From CAWUIH01 sp963922495 (GTDB taxonomy: Bacteria > Pseudomonadota > Gammaproteobacteria > Coxiellales > Coxiellaceae): a DNA stretch of 41,555 bases. The first letter of the stretch is position 1, and every line of letters starts with the position of its first letter. The stretch lies in the NCBI GenBank assembly GCA_963922495.1, contig CAWUIH010000011.1:1-41555 (forward strand), in the 5' to 3' direction. The position numbers and the translations under genes were made by a program. This document shows, one piece after another, positions 8,157 to 17,830 of the stretch. Below the pieces are notes generated by a model that was not told the origin of the DNA, did no database searches, and worked only from the letters and a program-made list of their open reading frames with translations.

Positions 8157-10814
8157 TCACAGTTTCTTTGCCTCATCTATAATTCCACTTACAGTATGAG
8201 AGGCCACTCCCTTTTCCGCGTAGCTTTTCCCCTTGCTCATTTGAGAATTTGTAGAGGTTTGCAACTTTGACCGTTGCTCACTCTGCCTTTCCCGACCCGT
8301 ACCAATCTGTATTTGATTTTGTTGAAAATGATTTTTAATTGAATTTCCAAGATGTTGAGCCTGTTCTGCATTCACGCCTAAACCACTTCCTTTAGAGACT
8401 AAGTTTTGTGAGTTATGTTGATAATTTTGCATCACATATTTTTCTCGCTGCGGCATGCCAGGAGAATTAAAACTGCGCATGACATCAGCGCTTGCCGATG
8501 AATATTGACTTGCTAATTGCTTGGCATGCGTTTGTATAAACTGATCCGCTAACTGCTGTTGCTTGGCGAGCAAAGGTGAACTGCCTGTTGCTGAGAGAAT
8601 AGCGTTAGCTTCAAGCGGATAGTGTGTTTGCACATAATTCGCAAAGCCTTGGCTAAAATTCGTGTTAATCGCATCTGAATGCGTTCGAATAAATTGAGCA
8701 CTGGTCGATAGTCGTTCTGCATTATTCATATCAGCACCCATTTGAACAGCAAGGTTCTGTGCATCTGTATTATGATTGGAATAGGAGTGTGTTTGTGAGT
8801 AGCTTCTAACAGTATTAATCGCATCTCGAAAATCATGTGCATCACTTGCGCTAATATTTTTATCTGCACCAACTGAATAATTTCCATCATGCGTACTACC
8901 TTCTCGACTGGTAACTGTGCTACTTGCGCTAACTCCTCCACCCATACCAAAGACTTTAGGCGCCGCACTGATTGACGTATTAAGCGATCCAGAAAGCTGA
9001 GATAGCCTCTGGAATGCATCTGCTGTAGTAATACCTTCTTTATGTGCTAATACGTTGGTTAAGGTATTAATAGTACTCATCGCATGATCAACCTGCGAAC
9101 TCACGCCACCGGTTTGATTGGTACCCAGCGCATCATTATGCGCTTTTGATTGTGCGTACTGAACATTATGCGTTAATGCTGATGTCAATGATCGGTCGAT
9201 TTGCTGCGATACGGAGTTTGCTGCACTTTGTGCTGCATGGGCATTGGTGGCTAACTGACTGATGCCTTGTCCCGTTGAATACACGTCATGACCCATTGGG
9301 GTAGCGGTGACCGTCGCGGCATTGCCAAATTGCTGAGTATTGAGTCCATGCATACTCGTAAAATTGGTATCATGCTTATTGGCATTTAAATTGTTAGCTG
9401 TGGCATTGTCAGTGGACACGTTGCCCAGTGAATAATTACCCGTTGCAACGGATGCACCACTGCTTTGTGCAATGGAATGAATCATTCCCCCTAAATATTG
9501 GGCAGCATTGTTAAACGTAAATGCCATCCCTTTCACAATACCTAGACTTAAAAATGGAATCGCTAATACTAAATACCCAGCGATCCCGGCAATATCACTG
9601 TGCTCTTGAGCCAATAAATTAATGTTCGCTAATGTGACCGTTCCATGGTTACCTGCACTCAAATAAAAATTCATTGCCATATTGAGAATGGCATACATAA
9701 TAGGCCAGGTTTCTAACCACAGCAAAGAGTAAAGATAGTTTTTAAACACGCCAAAACCTAACCCTGGCACTAAGGCCAAAACCGCAATCAATGGGAAAAT
9801 ACAAATGAGTAGTAAAAACAATACCACTTGCATCAGCGGTAACGTTTGAATACCGATGTGTTGACTCGTTGCCCAGGCCATGCGCGTATTATTCATGGCC
9901 ATGGTATTTGCGATATTTTCCAGCCCCGCAACAGATCCGGTTTCAGCGGCATAATTTTTAAGTCCAGAGCGGAACGCATTGATTGCAATATTTTGCCTTA
10001 AAATATCCGTACCTGTTTTACTGGCCGATTTAAAATACTGATAGGTACTCGCTAACATATTATTAACCGCATCTGGTACATAGGTGTTTCGCGTCGGGAT
10101 AAATCGTGCCAACATAGCGGGTGCGGTTTTAGCAGAATATTCGTTTAATTTGCGTGTTAGTATTTGAGAGGCTTGCACACAGGTATTAAAGTTGCCATCA
10201 ATAAATATACCTCGAATCGGTGAGGGATTACTTATCATCAATGCCCAAATATCCTCAGTATGTAGTAAATCATTAAACGTGTATTTGTGATTAATTAAAA
10301 TGTCACCGACCACACAGCTCCTAACATAACTGTTCATTTCATTCATGATTTCAGAATCATCCCATTGAGACGCTAAGGACAAACGAAATAGATTTGACCC
10401 AAACAACATACCTGTCTGGTGATATTGTTCTTCATTGGGCAATGCAAAAACAGCTTCTAGATCTGATGAAAATCCATACCCAAAAGCCGTGATCAAATGC
10501 GCTGGAAAAGTGATACCAAATGGGACATTGTCAACCATCTGTGCTGGCACGGTCTGGTCGCTCGTATTGATAATCGCAACCGTTGAAGGCACGCCCAGAA
10601 GAATATTAAAAACGAAAAAATACGTGACCAACCATTTTAGGTAAAGCATGACATCATGTTGCTTCACATAGGCTGCTGCCGTCATAATAATACCGATAGC
10701 AGATCCAATCCAGGTGGCGGCTTTAAAGCCGGGACTACCGCACAAGGCAGCGATAGCATTTAATCCTTCTCGAAACAGATCTGAATTACTGATGACATAG
10801 ATTTCATAGGCCAT
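8157..10814 (-). CDS. traG: TraG: pilus assembly and mating-pair stabilisation protein
   Basis: This is an 885-aa inner-membrane protein; F TraG is slightly longer. The N-terminal half matches the TraG N-domain family, with an opening block around AALCGSPGFKAATWIG and several membrane segments (near residues 35-100 and 320-440). The C-terminal half is hydrophilic, rich in Ser, Gln, Asn and Thr, and probably extended or coiled in the periplasm. In F the N-domain is needed for pilus assembly. The C-domain stabilises mating pairs with TraN and is the target of TraS-type exclusion. The start lies 3 bp after the small upstream gene. The gene on its 3' side faces it on the other strand. Confidence 0.95.
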   Translation of the reverse strand: MAYEIYVISNSDLFREGLNAIAALCGSPGFKAATWIGSAIGIIMTAAAYVKQHDVMLYLKWLVTYFFVFNILLGVPSTVAIINTSDQTVPAQMVDNVPFGITFPAHLITAFGYGFSSDLEAVFALPNEEQYHQTGMLFGSNLFRLSLASQWDDSEIMNEMNSYVRSCVVGDILINHKYTFNDLLHTEDIWALMISNPSPIRGIFIDGNFNTCVQASQILTRKLNEYSAKTAPAMLARFIPTRNTYVPDAVNNMLASTYQYFKSASKTGTDILRQNIAINAFRSGLKNYAAETGSVAGLENIANTMAMNNTRMAWATSQHIGIQTLPLMQVVLFLLLICIFPLIAVLALVPGLGFGVFKNYLYSLLWLETWPIMYAILNMAMNFYLSAGNHGTVTLANINLLAQEHSDIAGIAGYLVLAIPFLSLGIVKGMAFTFNNAAQYLGGMIHSIAQSSGASVATGNYSLGNVSTDNATANNLNANKHDTNFTSMHGLNTQQFGNAATVTATPMGHDVYSTGQGISQLATNAHAAQSAANSVSQQIDRSLTSALTHNVQYAQSKAHNDALGTNQTGGVSSQVDHAMSTINTLTNVLAHKEGITTADAFQRLSQLSGSLNTSISAAPKVFGMGGGVSASSTVTSREGSTHDGNYSVGADKNISASDAHDFRDAINTVRSYSQTHSYSNHNTDAQNLAVQMGADMNNAERLSTSAQFIRTHSDAINTNFSQGFANYVQTHYPLEANAILSATGSSPLLAKQQQLADQFIQTHAKQLASQYSSASADVMRSFNSPGMPQREKYVMQNYQHNSQNLVSKGSGLGVNAEQAQHLGNSIKNHFQQNQIQIGTGRERQSEQRSKLQTSTNSQMSKGKSYAEKGVASHTVSGIIDEAKKL

Positions 10815-10817
10815 TCG

Positions 10818-11198
10818 TTATGGCCTCACACGTGAGCGTAGTGTGAGTGTTATACGATGCCTCTTTAAATCGATCAGCCATAAACTCACTGTTAATAACG
10901 CGTAAATCACAAAATCAGTATGAATAAAGGATGAAGAAAAGGATGATTTTATAAAGGCATTGAGAAAAATGATCCCCGAAAAAATATTCAAGGCGTATAA
11001 AAAACGATTTTTCGATAAAATCGATATAGCAACGGCGGCTAATATCAAAAAGCCAAATAAATTCGTTAGAAACGTAGTTAACGCATAGGGATAAAAATGA
11101 ATCGCTATCAAAGCCAACAAAGGCAGAATGATAGAGATAACAGCGTTTAAGCCATATCCCAGTATCATTAATCGTTTTTTTGAAAACATGACTGTCAT
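10818..11198 (-). CDS. Small multi-span membrane protein between traH and traG
   Basis: This 126-aa protein is almost wholly hydrophobic, with about four membrane segments (roughly residues 12-32, 42-60, 68-84 and 92-110) and a basic C-terminus (RHRITLTLRSRVRP). An AAGGAG ribosome site precedes ATG 11198. It sits 15 bp after traH and 3 bp before traG, so it is translated with them. F has a small membrane protein gene, trbF, near this place, but on the other side of traH; I see no sequence reason to equate them. The function is unknown, and position suggests an auxiliary role in the TraH/TraG assembly step. Confidence 0.8.
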   Translation of the reverse strand: MTVMFSKKRLMILGYGLNAVISIILPLLALIAIHFYPYALTTFLTNLFGFLILAAVAISILSKNRFLYALNIFSGIIFLNAFIKSSFSSSFIHTDFVIYALLTVSLWLIDLKRHRITLTLRSRVRP

Positions 11199-11213
11199 AT
11201 TTTTTTCTCCTTC

Positions 11214-12593
11214 TTATTGTGTTTCTTGTCCTACGGATGCTTGATTAACTAACCTGCTTGTCAACTGTTGTTCATCTGCACGCATGTTATTAATCAGCAC
11301 ATTAATATTAGCAAGCTTTCGGTAGCTCTCTGCCATTTTCGCTGCAATTAACTGCTGTGCCAGATTAATTTGATTGGCCATTTCTGGCGTCATTGGAGTA
11401 TCTTCTTGAGAAAGTGCTTCTTGCACGATCTGTATATTTTCAGATAAATATTGATTTAAAAGACTGACCGCTATCACATCGCTGAATTCATTGGGATTGA
11501 TGGCTTTACCAAGAGCCAAACTATTGGTAATGTATTTCAACACAGGAATCGGCGTCATTTCTAAAAATCCACGAACAGCGGGTGTTAACGTGCCACTATC
11601 TAATGCCACATCGGTGTTTAATGTCTGAATCATTTGTGTCACTTGCGATACCAGGGCATGTCCCGGTGTCACATTAATCGTCGTGATCGTGGGATTTAAA
11701 CACTTATTCGTTTCATCACAGGCATAGATTTTGGCTTGTCCCCCAGACAATAGCGCCTTAATAATATCTTGACTGTGTGCCATCGACATCAGCGTGATTT
11801 TTTGCGTTTTATCACCATTTTTCTTAATGATGATAGAGCCAGATAAACTCATTAACATCTCAGCCAATTCAGTGTCACTCGATGTTAACCCATTATTTAA
11901 CAAGGCATCCCAAACTAGATTCTTGTTAATAATGACTTCTTTCTTACGATTTCCACCGTTACCCATCCCTTGATCAAATTGGCCGCCAGTCCCACAACCC
12001 TCACGAGCAGACGCCCAGTCAGTAAATACACCATTATGAGAGCCAATATCACGGCAGATCTGCTGCTGTGAGCTTTGTGTTTTAGGCCACAAACCACCGA
12101 CTAAATCTTCCGCGGTATTACAAGAATTAACGTTGGCATTATTAATGTCATTCACATATTTTTGAATGTAATCTTTGACACTTTTAATTTGCGGCAATGT
12201 CGTTGTTAGGGCCAAATCAAAAGCATACGCCCCACCGGCTGATAGGATGTTTTTCATCATTTGTGTCAGTTGCGCGGTACTAATCACCGAAAAACTTCCC
12301 AAAAAGGTATCGATTCCCGAACATCCGCCCGAAAAACTCGGTAATTGAACAGAAACCAATTGAAAATTTTTTACCTGATTACGTAAAAATAGCGAACCGC
12401 CTGTATAATAACCCGCAGCCTGATCATGAAATGCGGTCGGAGCGGTCACATTGGATTGATAACCCAGCCCTCGATAAAAAGAATTAAGGTCATCATCAAC
12501 GTTGGCTAGTACAGAATTCGTAGCAAGGCCGCTGAATATAAAGGTACATACTAACACACTGTTTTTAATCCATGGACTACCCATTTTTTTCAT
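11214..12593 (-). CDS. traH: TraH: F-pilus assembly protein
   Basis: This periplasmic F-type assembly protein is associated in F with TraF, TraU, TraW and TrbB. A signal peptide with core VLVCTFIFSGLATNSVLA is followed by the conserved opening VDDDLNSFYRGLGYQSN, then the LPSFSGGCSGID block and paired cysteines typical of TraH. The C-terminal third looks coiled-coil prone (NLAQQLIAAKMAESYRKLAN). The open frame begins at 12647, but that places 18 extra residues before the signal peptide. Starting at ATG 12593 gives 459 aa, close to F TraH, and a short overlap with trbB. ATG 12584 is also possible. Confidence 0.93.
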   Translation of the reverse strand: MKKMGSPWIKNSVLVCTFIFSGLATNSVLANVDDDLNSFYRGLGYQSNVTAPTAFHDQAAGYYTGGSLFLRNQVKNFQLVSVQLPSFSGGCSGIDTFLGSFSVISTAQLTQMMKNILSAGGAYAFDLALTTTLPQIKSVKDYIQKYVNDINNANVNSCNTAEDLVGGLWPKTQSSQQQICRDIGSHNGVFTDWASAREGCGTGGQFDQGMGNGGNRKKEVIINKNLVWDALLNNGLTSSDTELAEMLMSLSGSIIIKKNGDKTQKITLMSMAHSQDIIKALLSGGQAKIYACDETNKCLNPTITTINVTPGHALVSQVTQMIQTLNTDVALDSGTLTPAVRGFLEMTPIPVLKYITNSLALGKAINPNEFSDVIAVSLLNQYLSENIQIVQEALSQEDTPMTPEMANQINLAQQLIAAKMAESYRKLANINVLINNMRADEQQLTSRLVNQASVGQETQ

Positions 12594-13014
12594 CCAATTC
12601 ATGAATTTGTTGAAGTCGTTGCTCCAGTTGGTAGGCTTTAGCCTCACCTTGTAGTACCGGCATAATTTTATGTTGGTCTAAATTCATTAAAAAAAGTGTG
12701 GGAACAACCGGACTACCGTTAGGAAAGAAACGATTTATCTCTGCCTGGCTTGGCAAAACACTCCGAGGAAAACTGGGTAAAGACCGGCCGTCTAGCGTGT
12801 AAGCTAAGACAGGCATATGGTGTTTCTCGGCATAAGCTTTTAAAACCGGATCAAATCGTTGGCAGTGTGGGCAACTCGCCATATAAAACAAAATAAAGGC
12901 TTCCCTGGGCCTATTGTTCTGTAAATAAACCGTGATGGCCTCATCTGCGAAAACCGCTATTGATATAAAGCAAGCTATGAATACTACCGATATTTTTAAT
13001 ATAAGGTCTCTCAT
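12577..13014 (-). CDS. trbB: TrbB: periplasmic thioredoxin-fold disulfide protein
   Basis: The product is 145 aa with a signal peptide ending FISIAVFA and a thioredoxin fold carrying an active-site CPHC (FYMASCPHCQRFDP). A VPTLFLMN segment supplies the cis-proline. In F, TrbB is a disulfide isomerase that helps fold Cys-rich Tra proteins; here the obvious clients are TraN, TraU and TraH. AGGAAAAACTG precedes ATG 13014. Its 3' end overlaps the traH start, which implies translational coupling. The C-terminus is Gln/Glu-rich. This is the only CxxC redox protein I see in the transfer region. Confidence 0.88.
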   Translation of the reverse strand: MRDLILKISVVFIACFISIAVFADEAITVYLQNNRPREAFILFYMASCPHCQRFDPVLKAYAEKHHMPVLAYTLDGRSLPSFPRSVLPSQAEINRFFPNGSPVVPTLFLMNLDQHKIMPVLQGEAKAYQLEQRLQQIHELDEKNG

Positions 13015-13027
13015 CAGTTTTTCCTAC

Positions 13028-13795
13028 TTAAAACTCTGCTTTCCACCCATCGGTTATTTTCAACAAACGATCGGAGAGCTCATCTTCAGATTTAAATCCA
13101 AAGCTCACGATCTCATGTCGATTTGTGGTTGGATTAACTAGAATCACTGCTGGGAAATAACGAATACCCAACGCTCGTGCTTTTTGCATTCCATCGAGTT
13201 GAGGATTATTTGTGAATTCTGAAGATAAAACGCCATCAACTGATACGGGGATCACCACTAAATGATGCCGTTTTGAATAACGGCTGACGATTTTCGTAAA
13301 AAGCTGGTCCTCTTTATTTTTGCCACGATAGAAGAGCAATAAACCACTATTTGAAGCCAAACTCGAAATTGCTGCATCTTCTCTGGCATGCTTATTGCGT
13401 TGCATAATGGGTGCTAATGCATTTTCATGTGAAAACTGTAACCCATAATTTAATTCCGGATGTATAAGCAACATCTTTTCCCAGCCCACGGTAAATTGTG
13501 TTGCACGAGATACCCAGAAATCTTGTGCTTGCTTGTAAGCTGCAATATCTCGGACATTTCCTGTTAACACTGCTTTTGCTCTCAAGTTATTCGTTGCCAT
13601 TTGCAGTATTTTTAGTTGCTGCAACGGTGATAGTTGGTTAAAGGCTTTTATCAATGACTCATCGCGTCGCTTTTTGATTTGTTTTTTAACAGGCTTGTTA
13701 TACCAATGCCAACCCATTAATGGTTGTTGCTCATCAGCAACGCAACTAAAGGGTATGAGCGTTAAGGCAAGAACCGCGATAACGGACTTAATCAT
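13028..13795 (-). CDS. traF: TraF: F-pilus assembly protein
   Basis: This 255-aa periplasmic protein has a signal peptide (MIKSVIAVLALTLIPFSCVA) followed by GWHWYN, typical of mature TraF. The C-terminal half has a thioredoxin-like fold (GLLLFYRGK, then YFPAVILVNP) without a CxxC pair, as in F TraF. The frame extends upstream to 13858, but ATG 13795 begins at the signal peptide and overlaps the traN stop by 8 nt, a pattern repeated along this operon. It is needed for pilus extension together with TraH, TraU, TraW and TrbC. Confidence 0.92.
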   Translation of the reverse strand: MIKSVIAVLALTLIPFSCVADEQQPLMGWHWYNKPVKKQIKKRRDESLIKAFNQLSPLQQLKILQMATNNLRAKAVLTGNVRDIAAYKQAQDFWVSRATQFTVGWEKMLLIHPELNYGLQFSHENALAPIMQRNKHAREDAAISSLASNSGLLLFYRGKNKEDQLFTKIVSRYSKRHHLVVIPVSVDGVLSSEFTNNPQLDGMQKARALGIRYFPAVILVNPTTNRHEIVSFGFKSEDELSDRLLKITDGWKAEF

Positions 13796-15599
13796 GTGTC
13801 TTTCTCGCAATCGCTTCTCGAATTTGTTTTTCGATATTACTTTCCGATTGACTGCCACTCGGCCATTTCGCTTTGCCTGTCACCGAATTAATGACATTTG
13901 AAAAATCGATATGATCGAAATTAATTTTTCCTATTTCACTCGGCGATAATCCTGAACAATCCGGATAGTTACCATCACCAAAGCCCCATTCTAACTGATT
14001 GTGACGACCCTGTTTTTGAATATCATAAGCAATACGTGAGGAGAAAACGCAGTATCCTTGTTTATGTTCGGTACAAATACCTAATACATGCGCACTACAA
14101 TAGCGACCCACAAAGACAACTAAACTGCCCTTCTCTTTTGCGTGTCCCAATGTCTTTTCTTCATCGTTACAATTAGCGAAAATACCCTTGGCCCAGCCGC
14201 GGTCTTTACAACAGTTTAGTGTCCCTAACACCACTTCCCTGCAATGGGCAGCGTGACCTGTAAATATGTGTATCGAGTTGGGATCTTTTTTGGGGTTAGA
14301 ATCCTGTTTTTTTACATCTTCTCCAGCTGATGCAACCGCATTTAATTCAGTCACTGATTTGCCAAAATCTTTGTTTTTTTCCTGGTGTGTCGGCTGACAA
14401 GATCCATCCATACAATAAAAGCGTTTTCCACACTGTATGCCTGTGCCAATGGTTTTCTTATCAGGACACGACCACGTTTCCTCATAATGCTCACACACCC
14501 CAGAATCTTTTTGACTGCATTGACTACTGATTTGCGTGCATCCCTCATTTTTTAGCGCTTTGCAATCGGATGACATTGTCGAGCCGCATTGATAACTGAC
14601 ACTCTCTTTCCAACAATTGGCACTTACTGGAACGCCATCAAACGTTTTAGTAGTGCCCGGCTCTAAACACTGCGTTTTATTCACCTGACAGCTACTCGGC
14701 ATTGAGGCGCAGGATGACTTCCAAGTTTCAGTCGCCTCTTTTTCTTTTGCTGTATATGAAAAGGAAAGTGATCCAGACACATAACCACTTAATCGACCGC
14801 CGATTAAGGTTAATGTCACCGTATAATTAGAAAACGGAATCTTTAACCCACCTCGACTAAATTGTAGATCACCTAGATATCTTCCACAGTGCCCATGATA
14901 CGCACCGATATTGACGCCATTGATTTGTAAGTAATAAGTTTGAAAACAAGACCAAGGGTCACTACCATCCCGGACATGCATCGACAGTCCTGTTACAAAC
15001 CCTTTTTCTGAGGGTATACTTACCATGCTACTGGATGAGCCCGTCATACGAATGTGTCCTGGCAGGCTTAAGTTTTCGCTTTTAGCCACTTCCCTCTCCT
15101 GAACCTTAACTCCGAGTGATTTGACACAATCAAATTGAAAAGGTAGCCCCGTCGAACAGGTTTTATTCGTATAAGTGATATCCGTAATGGTCTTTTTATT
15201 ACAGTCTTTATAGGTCCCATCAGAAATCGCTTTTGCATTATTTTGAACTTTCTGTGAAAATTGTACTTCCGGTGAGTCTTGATTGACGGTCATTTTTGGT
15301 CGAGTTAAGGCATCGTTTTTTAAAACATTACCGACGGTATTCGATGTCGCCACACTCGTCATTGCATCCTGGTTAATGACATCAGGATGACCATAATATT
15401 TTTTTTGTTCTGGATTTTGTGGTGTGCTGGGTATCGTTGCTTTTGCATTTTGAACCGATGCATTCAGCTTTTCTGAAAAATGCTGATTGGTGATATACGC
15501 TTGTGCGCTTTGGTAATCGCTCTGAGTATCTGCTAAAACACCTGTCACAAAAGAAGCAATGCCTAGAAAAATAAATAGTGGTTTGTATTTTAATTTCAT
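13788..15599 (-). CDS. traN: TraN: outer-membrane mating-pair stabilisation protein
   Basis: The 603-aa product is about the length of F TraN, with a signal peptide ending VTGVLA. It is very cysteine-rich, with more than 25 Cys concentrated in the C-terminal half (for example CSQKDSGVCEHYEETWSC and LGTLNCCKDRGW). TraN is an outer-membrane adhesin that tightens donor-recipient contact. The middle region (roughly residues 180-290) is the part that differs between F-like plasmids and decides receptor choice; I cannot assign its receptor. ATG 15599 has GAGGTG upstream and overlaps trbC by 4 nt. Confidence 0.94.
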   Translation of the reverse strand: MKLKYKPLFIFLGIASFVTGVLADTQSDYQSAQAYITNQHFSEKLNASVQNAKATIPSTPQNPEQKKYYGHPDVINQDAMTSVATSNTVGNVLKNDALTRPKMTVNQDSPEVQFSQKVQNNAKAISDGTYKDCNKKTITDITYTNKTCSTGLPFQFDCVKSLGVKVQEREVAKSENLSLPGHIRMTGSSSSMVSIPSEKGFVTGLSMHVRDGSDPWSCFQTYYLQINGVNIGAYHGHCGRYLGDLQFSRGGLKIPFSNYTVTLTLIGGRLSGYVSGSLSFSYTAKEKEATETWKSSCASMPSSCQVNKTQCLEPGTTKTFDGVPVSANCWKESVSYQCGSTMSSDCKALKNEGCTQISSQCSQKDSGVCEHYEETWSCPDKKTIGTGIQCGKRFYCMDGSCQPTHQEKNKDFGKSVTELNAVASAGEDVKKQDSNPKKDPNSIHIFTGHAAHCREVVLGTLNCCKDRGWAKGIFANCNDEEKTLGHAKEKGSLVVFVGRYCSAHVLGICTEHKQGYCVFSSRIAYDIQKQGRHNQLEWGFGDGNYPDCSGLSPSEIGKINFDHIDFSNVINSVTGKAKWPSGSQSESNIEKQIREAIARKTHD

Positions 15600-16135
15600 T
15601 CGGCATCACCTCTCTTGCTATATTTCTCCAAAATCAGTTTTGAAGAATCCGCTCTTTCGGGTAATGACGCCTGGTCGGAAATAATAGCAAGCTGTTTATA
15701 GATTGGTATATTCCCGTAAACCACATCATAAGTGTTTTTATCGCATGGGCTATTGGGTGCGTGTGCTGTCTGTTGGATACAAGATAACCCATCATCATAA
15801 AGCACTAGCGCGGGTACGGCCTTAATATCAAAGGCACGAAACAAGAGTGGATTAATAGAGACGCCGCCCACTTTACTTTTTTGTACTAATTGTTTAACTC
15901 GGTTAGCTGTATCTTTAAAACTGCCTATATAAGGATTTTCTTCCTTTGTGTTCTTATCGGTGTATAAACCACGTATCGCAAGTGGTATATGATATTGATG
16001 CGCTTGTTTTAAATAGGCTATTAACGCATTATCAGGCATCCCAAGGCTTACGAGCAGCACAGCCTGAGAGCAAAAACCAACTGATGTGACCATCGTCAAT
16101 AGAACACTCCATACTGTTTTACTTAATCCTTTCAT
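15596..16135 (-). CDS. trbC: TrbC: F-type pilin assembly protein
   Basis: The 179-aa product has a signal peptide followed by LVSLGMPDNAL, matching the diagnostic segment of the TrbC family. The segment INPLLFRAFDIKAVPALVLYD gives a thioredoxin-like C-terminus. It is a periplasmic factor needed for pilus assembly. The frame opens with TTG at 16141, but GGGGG lies 6 nt before ATG 16135, so I chose the ATG. It is followed by traN with a 4-nt overlap and preceded by traU with a 13-nt gap. Confidence 0.88.
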   Translation of the reverse strand: MKGLSKTVWSVLLTMVTSVGFCSQAVLLVSLGMPDNALIAYLKQAHQYHIPLAIRGLYTDKNTKEENPYIGSFKDTANRVKQLVQKSKVGGVSINPLLFRAFDIKAVPALVLYDDGLSCIQQTAHAPNSPCDKNTYDVVYGNIPIYKQLAIISDQASLPERADSSKLILEKYSKRGDAE

Positions 16136-16148
16136 ACTCAACCCCCTA

Positions 16149-17138
16149 TCATAGAAATACGCAGTTTCTTTTTCGCCAAATTAAATACCCAAAGTTCCCC
16201 TTATCATCCGGCTTTATTTTTCCCACTTGCCAAGTTGCTACGGTATGACCAAATGGATGACAGGAATTGGCGTCAGCCACCGGATTGACGAACTCATAGC
16301 GATAACGGGTTTTTGGAATAATCGGGCGATAATATTGAAAGCAGACCGCATAATTAGCACCCACCGAATCTTTCACGAGTCCTTCTCGGTGTAATTTATA
16401 AGCCATACGCTCTGACAACAGAGCAGAATTTTGAAGAATGGAATACTCTGCACTGGTATGTCCGGTTAAAGGATAGCTGGGACCTTGTGATCCCATGCAC
16501 CAAAACAATAAGTCAATGGCACTGCCATGCGTTGCCGATAATGCATCTGTCAAACAAGACATTTGTGCTATTTTATCGGAAAAAAGCACATCTTCGGGAT
16601 TAATCAGAAAACTGAGTTCATCATCATCCCAGGTCGGATCAATTTCAGAAAGATAACCAATATCATAATCACCGCCCTGCAAACACCCAACAGAGGTAAT
16701 GACGTTAAGCCAAGCAATCAAAGGGTATTTATACCAATGCACCTGATAAAAAGCACCCCGTGTGCCTGATCGTGGTGATTCCGTCGCACCATTCACATGC
16801 CCATATTTAATATGCAGTTGATAGCCGCCTAAGTTCACTAAACAATAGGGATTGCGGGTCACATCCGTCACGGCAAACGGTTCCCAGTATCCAATGGCCA
16901 ACCCCAGCCGATAAAGTGTGCCCGCAGGGCACACTTGTATTGGTATCGACGGGTTGGGTGTGTCGGGATTATCACCGGATACGACCGTCGCATCACCAAT
17001 GGAGATCGGAAATAAGCAGCGCCAACAAATATCGGTAATGGGATTAAAAAAATGCCCTGTGCATTGATCCGATGCATTACCAATAGACACCTGTCCTAAC
17101 ATAGCAAAAACCATCGCTATCATGAGATGCTTAATCAA
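16149..17138 (-). CDS. traU: TraU: F-type channel and pilus assembly protein (TTG start)
   Basis: The 329-aa product is nearly identical in length to F TraU. It has a signal peptide ending SIGNAS, then the Cys-rich family segment CTGHFFNPITDICWRCLFP and further paired cysteines. TraU is a periplasmic protein more important for DNA transfer than for pilus growth in F. The start is decided by an excellent GGAGGTG site 6 nt before TTG 17138; the next ATG (17123) would be too far from it. The gene overlaps the traW 3' end by 8 nt, and the ribosome site lies inside traW. Confidence 0.94.
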   Translation of the reverse strand: MIKHLMIAMVFAMLGQVSIGNASDQCTGHFFNPITDICWRCLFPISIGDATVVSGDNPDTPNPSIPIQVCPAGTLYRLGLAIGYWEPFAVTDVTRNPYCLVNLGGYQLHIKYGHVNGATESPRSGTRGAFYQVHWYKYPLIAWLNVITSVGCLQGGDYDIGYLSEIDPTWDDDELSFLINPEDVLFSDKIAQMSCLTDALSATHGSAIDLLFWCMGSQGPSYPLTGHTSAEYSILQNSALLSERMAYKLHREGLVKDSVGANYAVCFQYYRPIIPKTRYRYEFVNPVADANSCHPFGHTVATWQVGKIKPDDKGNFGYLIWRKRNCVFL

Positions 17139-17826
17139 CTTTCACCTCCTTCACCACTAATTTTTTATCACCGCCTTTTGGGTGCTGAGGTTCAAAAACA
17201 AGCGTTGGTGTGTGCGTGATTTTAAAGTGCTGACAAAGCGTTCCATACTGATCAAAATAGACTTGGGTTTTAAGTGATACAGATGTCGTTTTAATATTTC
17301 CATTAACCAATATAATTTTTAACTTCTGATTTCCTGCTTCAGCTTTATTGATCCACCGTGATATCCATTTAACTTGATCACTATTATCAGCATTAATAAA
17401 AACCAACGTTTCATTAAAGCTCATGTAATCCAGTGGATTGACTCTTGTTCCTTTGGCAGCAATGACATTACCTCGTAAATCTTTAATGGTTTCTCTTAAA
17501 ATAATGCTCGGATTAAAAGTGCGAATCTGGGGTGTCGCGCCTTTTGGTAAATCACTCACGCCGGAAACAGGCCTGGGCTTTAGCATATGTTGTACCGTTC
17601 GATTTAAAACCGCCTGATTCTCACGTGCTAATTCACCACTTTTTTGCATCATATCCAATTTTGTCTCAATACCCGTTAGCATATCGGGTTCTGTAATTTG
17701 ATAAATTGATCCTCGTACCCCAAAGTTTTTAGCCAACACGCCGTGATTCATTAGCAGCAACACAAATATCAACAAGGTGATGACAACTTTTCTAAAATGC
17801 TTAGCCTTGTATGCAACACCAAACAT
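17131..17826 (-). CDS. traW: TraW: F-type pilus assembly protein
   Basis: The 231-aa periplasmic protein has a basic N-terminus, a hydrophobic signal (VVITLLIFVLLLMNHGVLA) and then the family opening KNFGVRGSIYQITEPDML. A C-terminal segment (VYFDQYGTLCQHFKITHTP) matches the conserved TraW region. It begins 4 bp after traC. In F, trbI lies between traC and traW; here it is absent. Confidence 0.92.
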   Translation of the reverse strand: MFGVAYKAKHFRKVVITLLIFVLLLMNHGVLAKNFGVRGSIYQITEPDMLTGIETKLDMMQKSGELARENQAVLNRTVQHMLKPRPVSGVSDLPKGATPQIRTFNPSIILRETIKDLRGNVIAAKGTRVNPLDYMSFNETLVFINADNSDQVKWISRWINKAEAGNQKLKIILVNGNIKTTSVSLKTQVYFDQYGTLCQHFKITHTPTLVFEPQHPKGGDKKLVVKEVKVD

Positions 17827-17830
17827 TTAA

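Noticed and set aside
7630..8160. Minus-strand 176-codon frame between traD and traG
   Set aside because: Its translation is rich in Asn, Ser, Cys and His runs with no domain or clear ribosome site. The plus-strand frame over the same DNA has a strong AGGAAG site and clean membrane topology.
12594..12647. Upstream 18-codon extension of TraH
   Set aside because: It lies inside trbB, precedes the signal peptide and would make the protein longer than the family norm.
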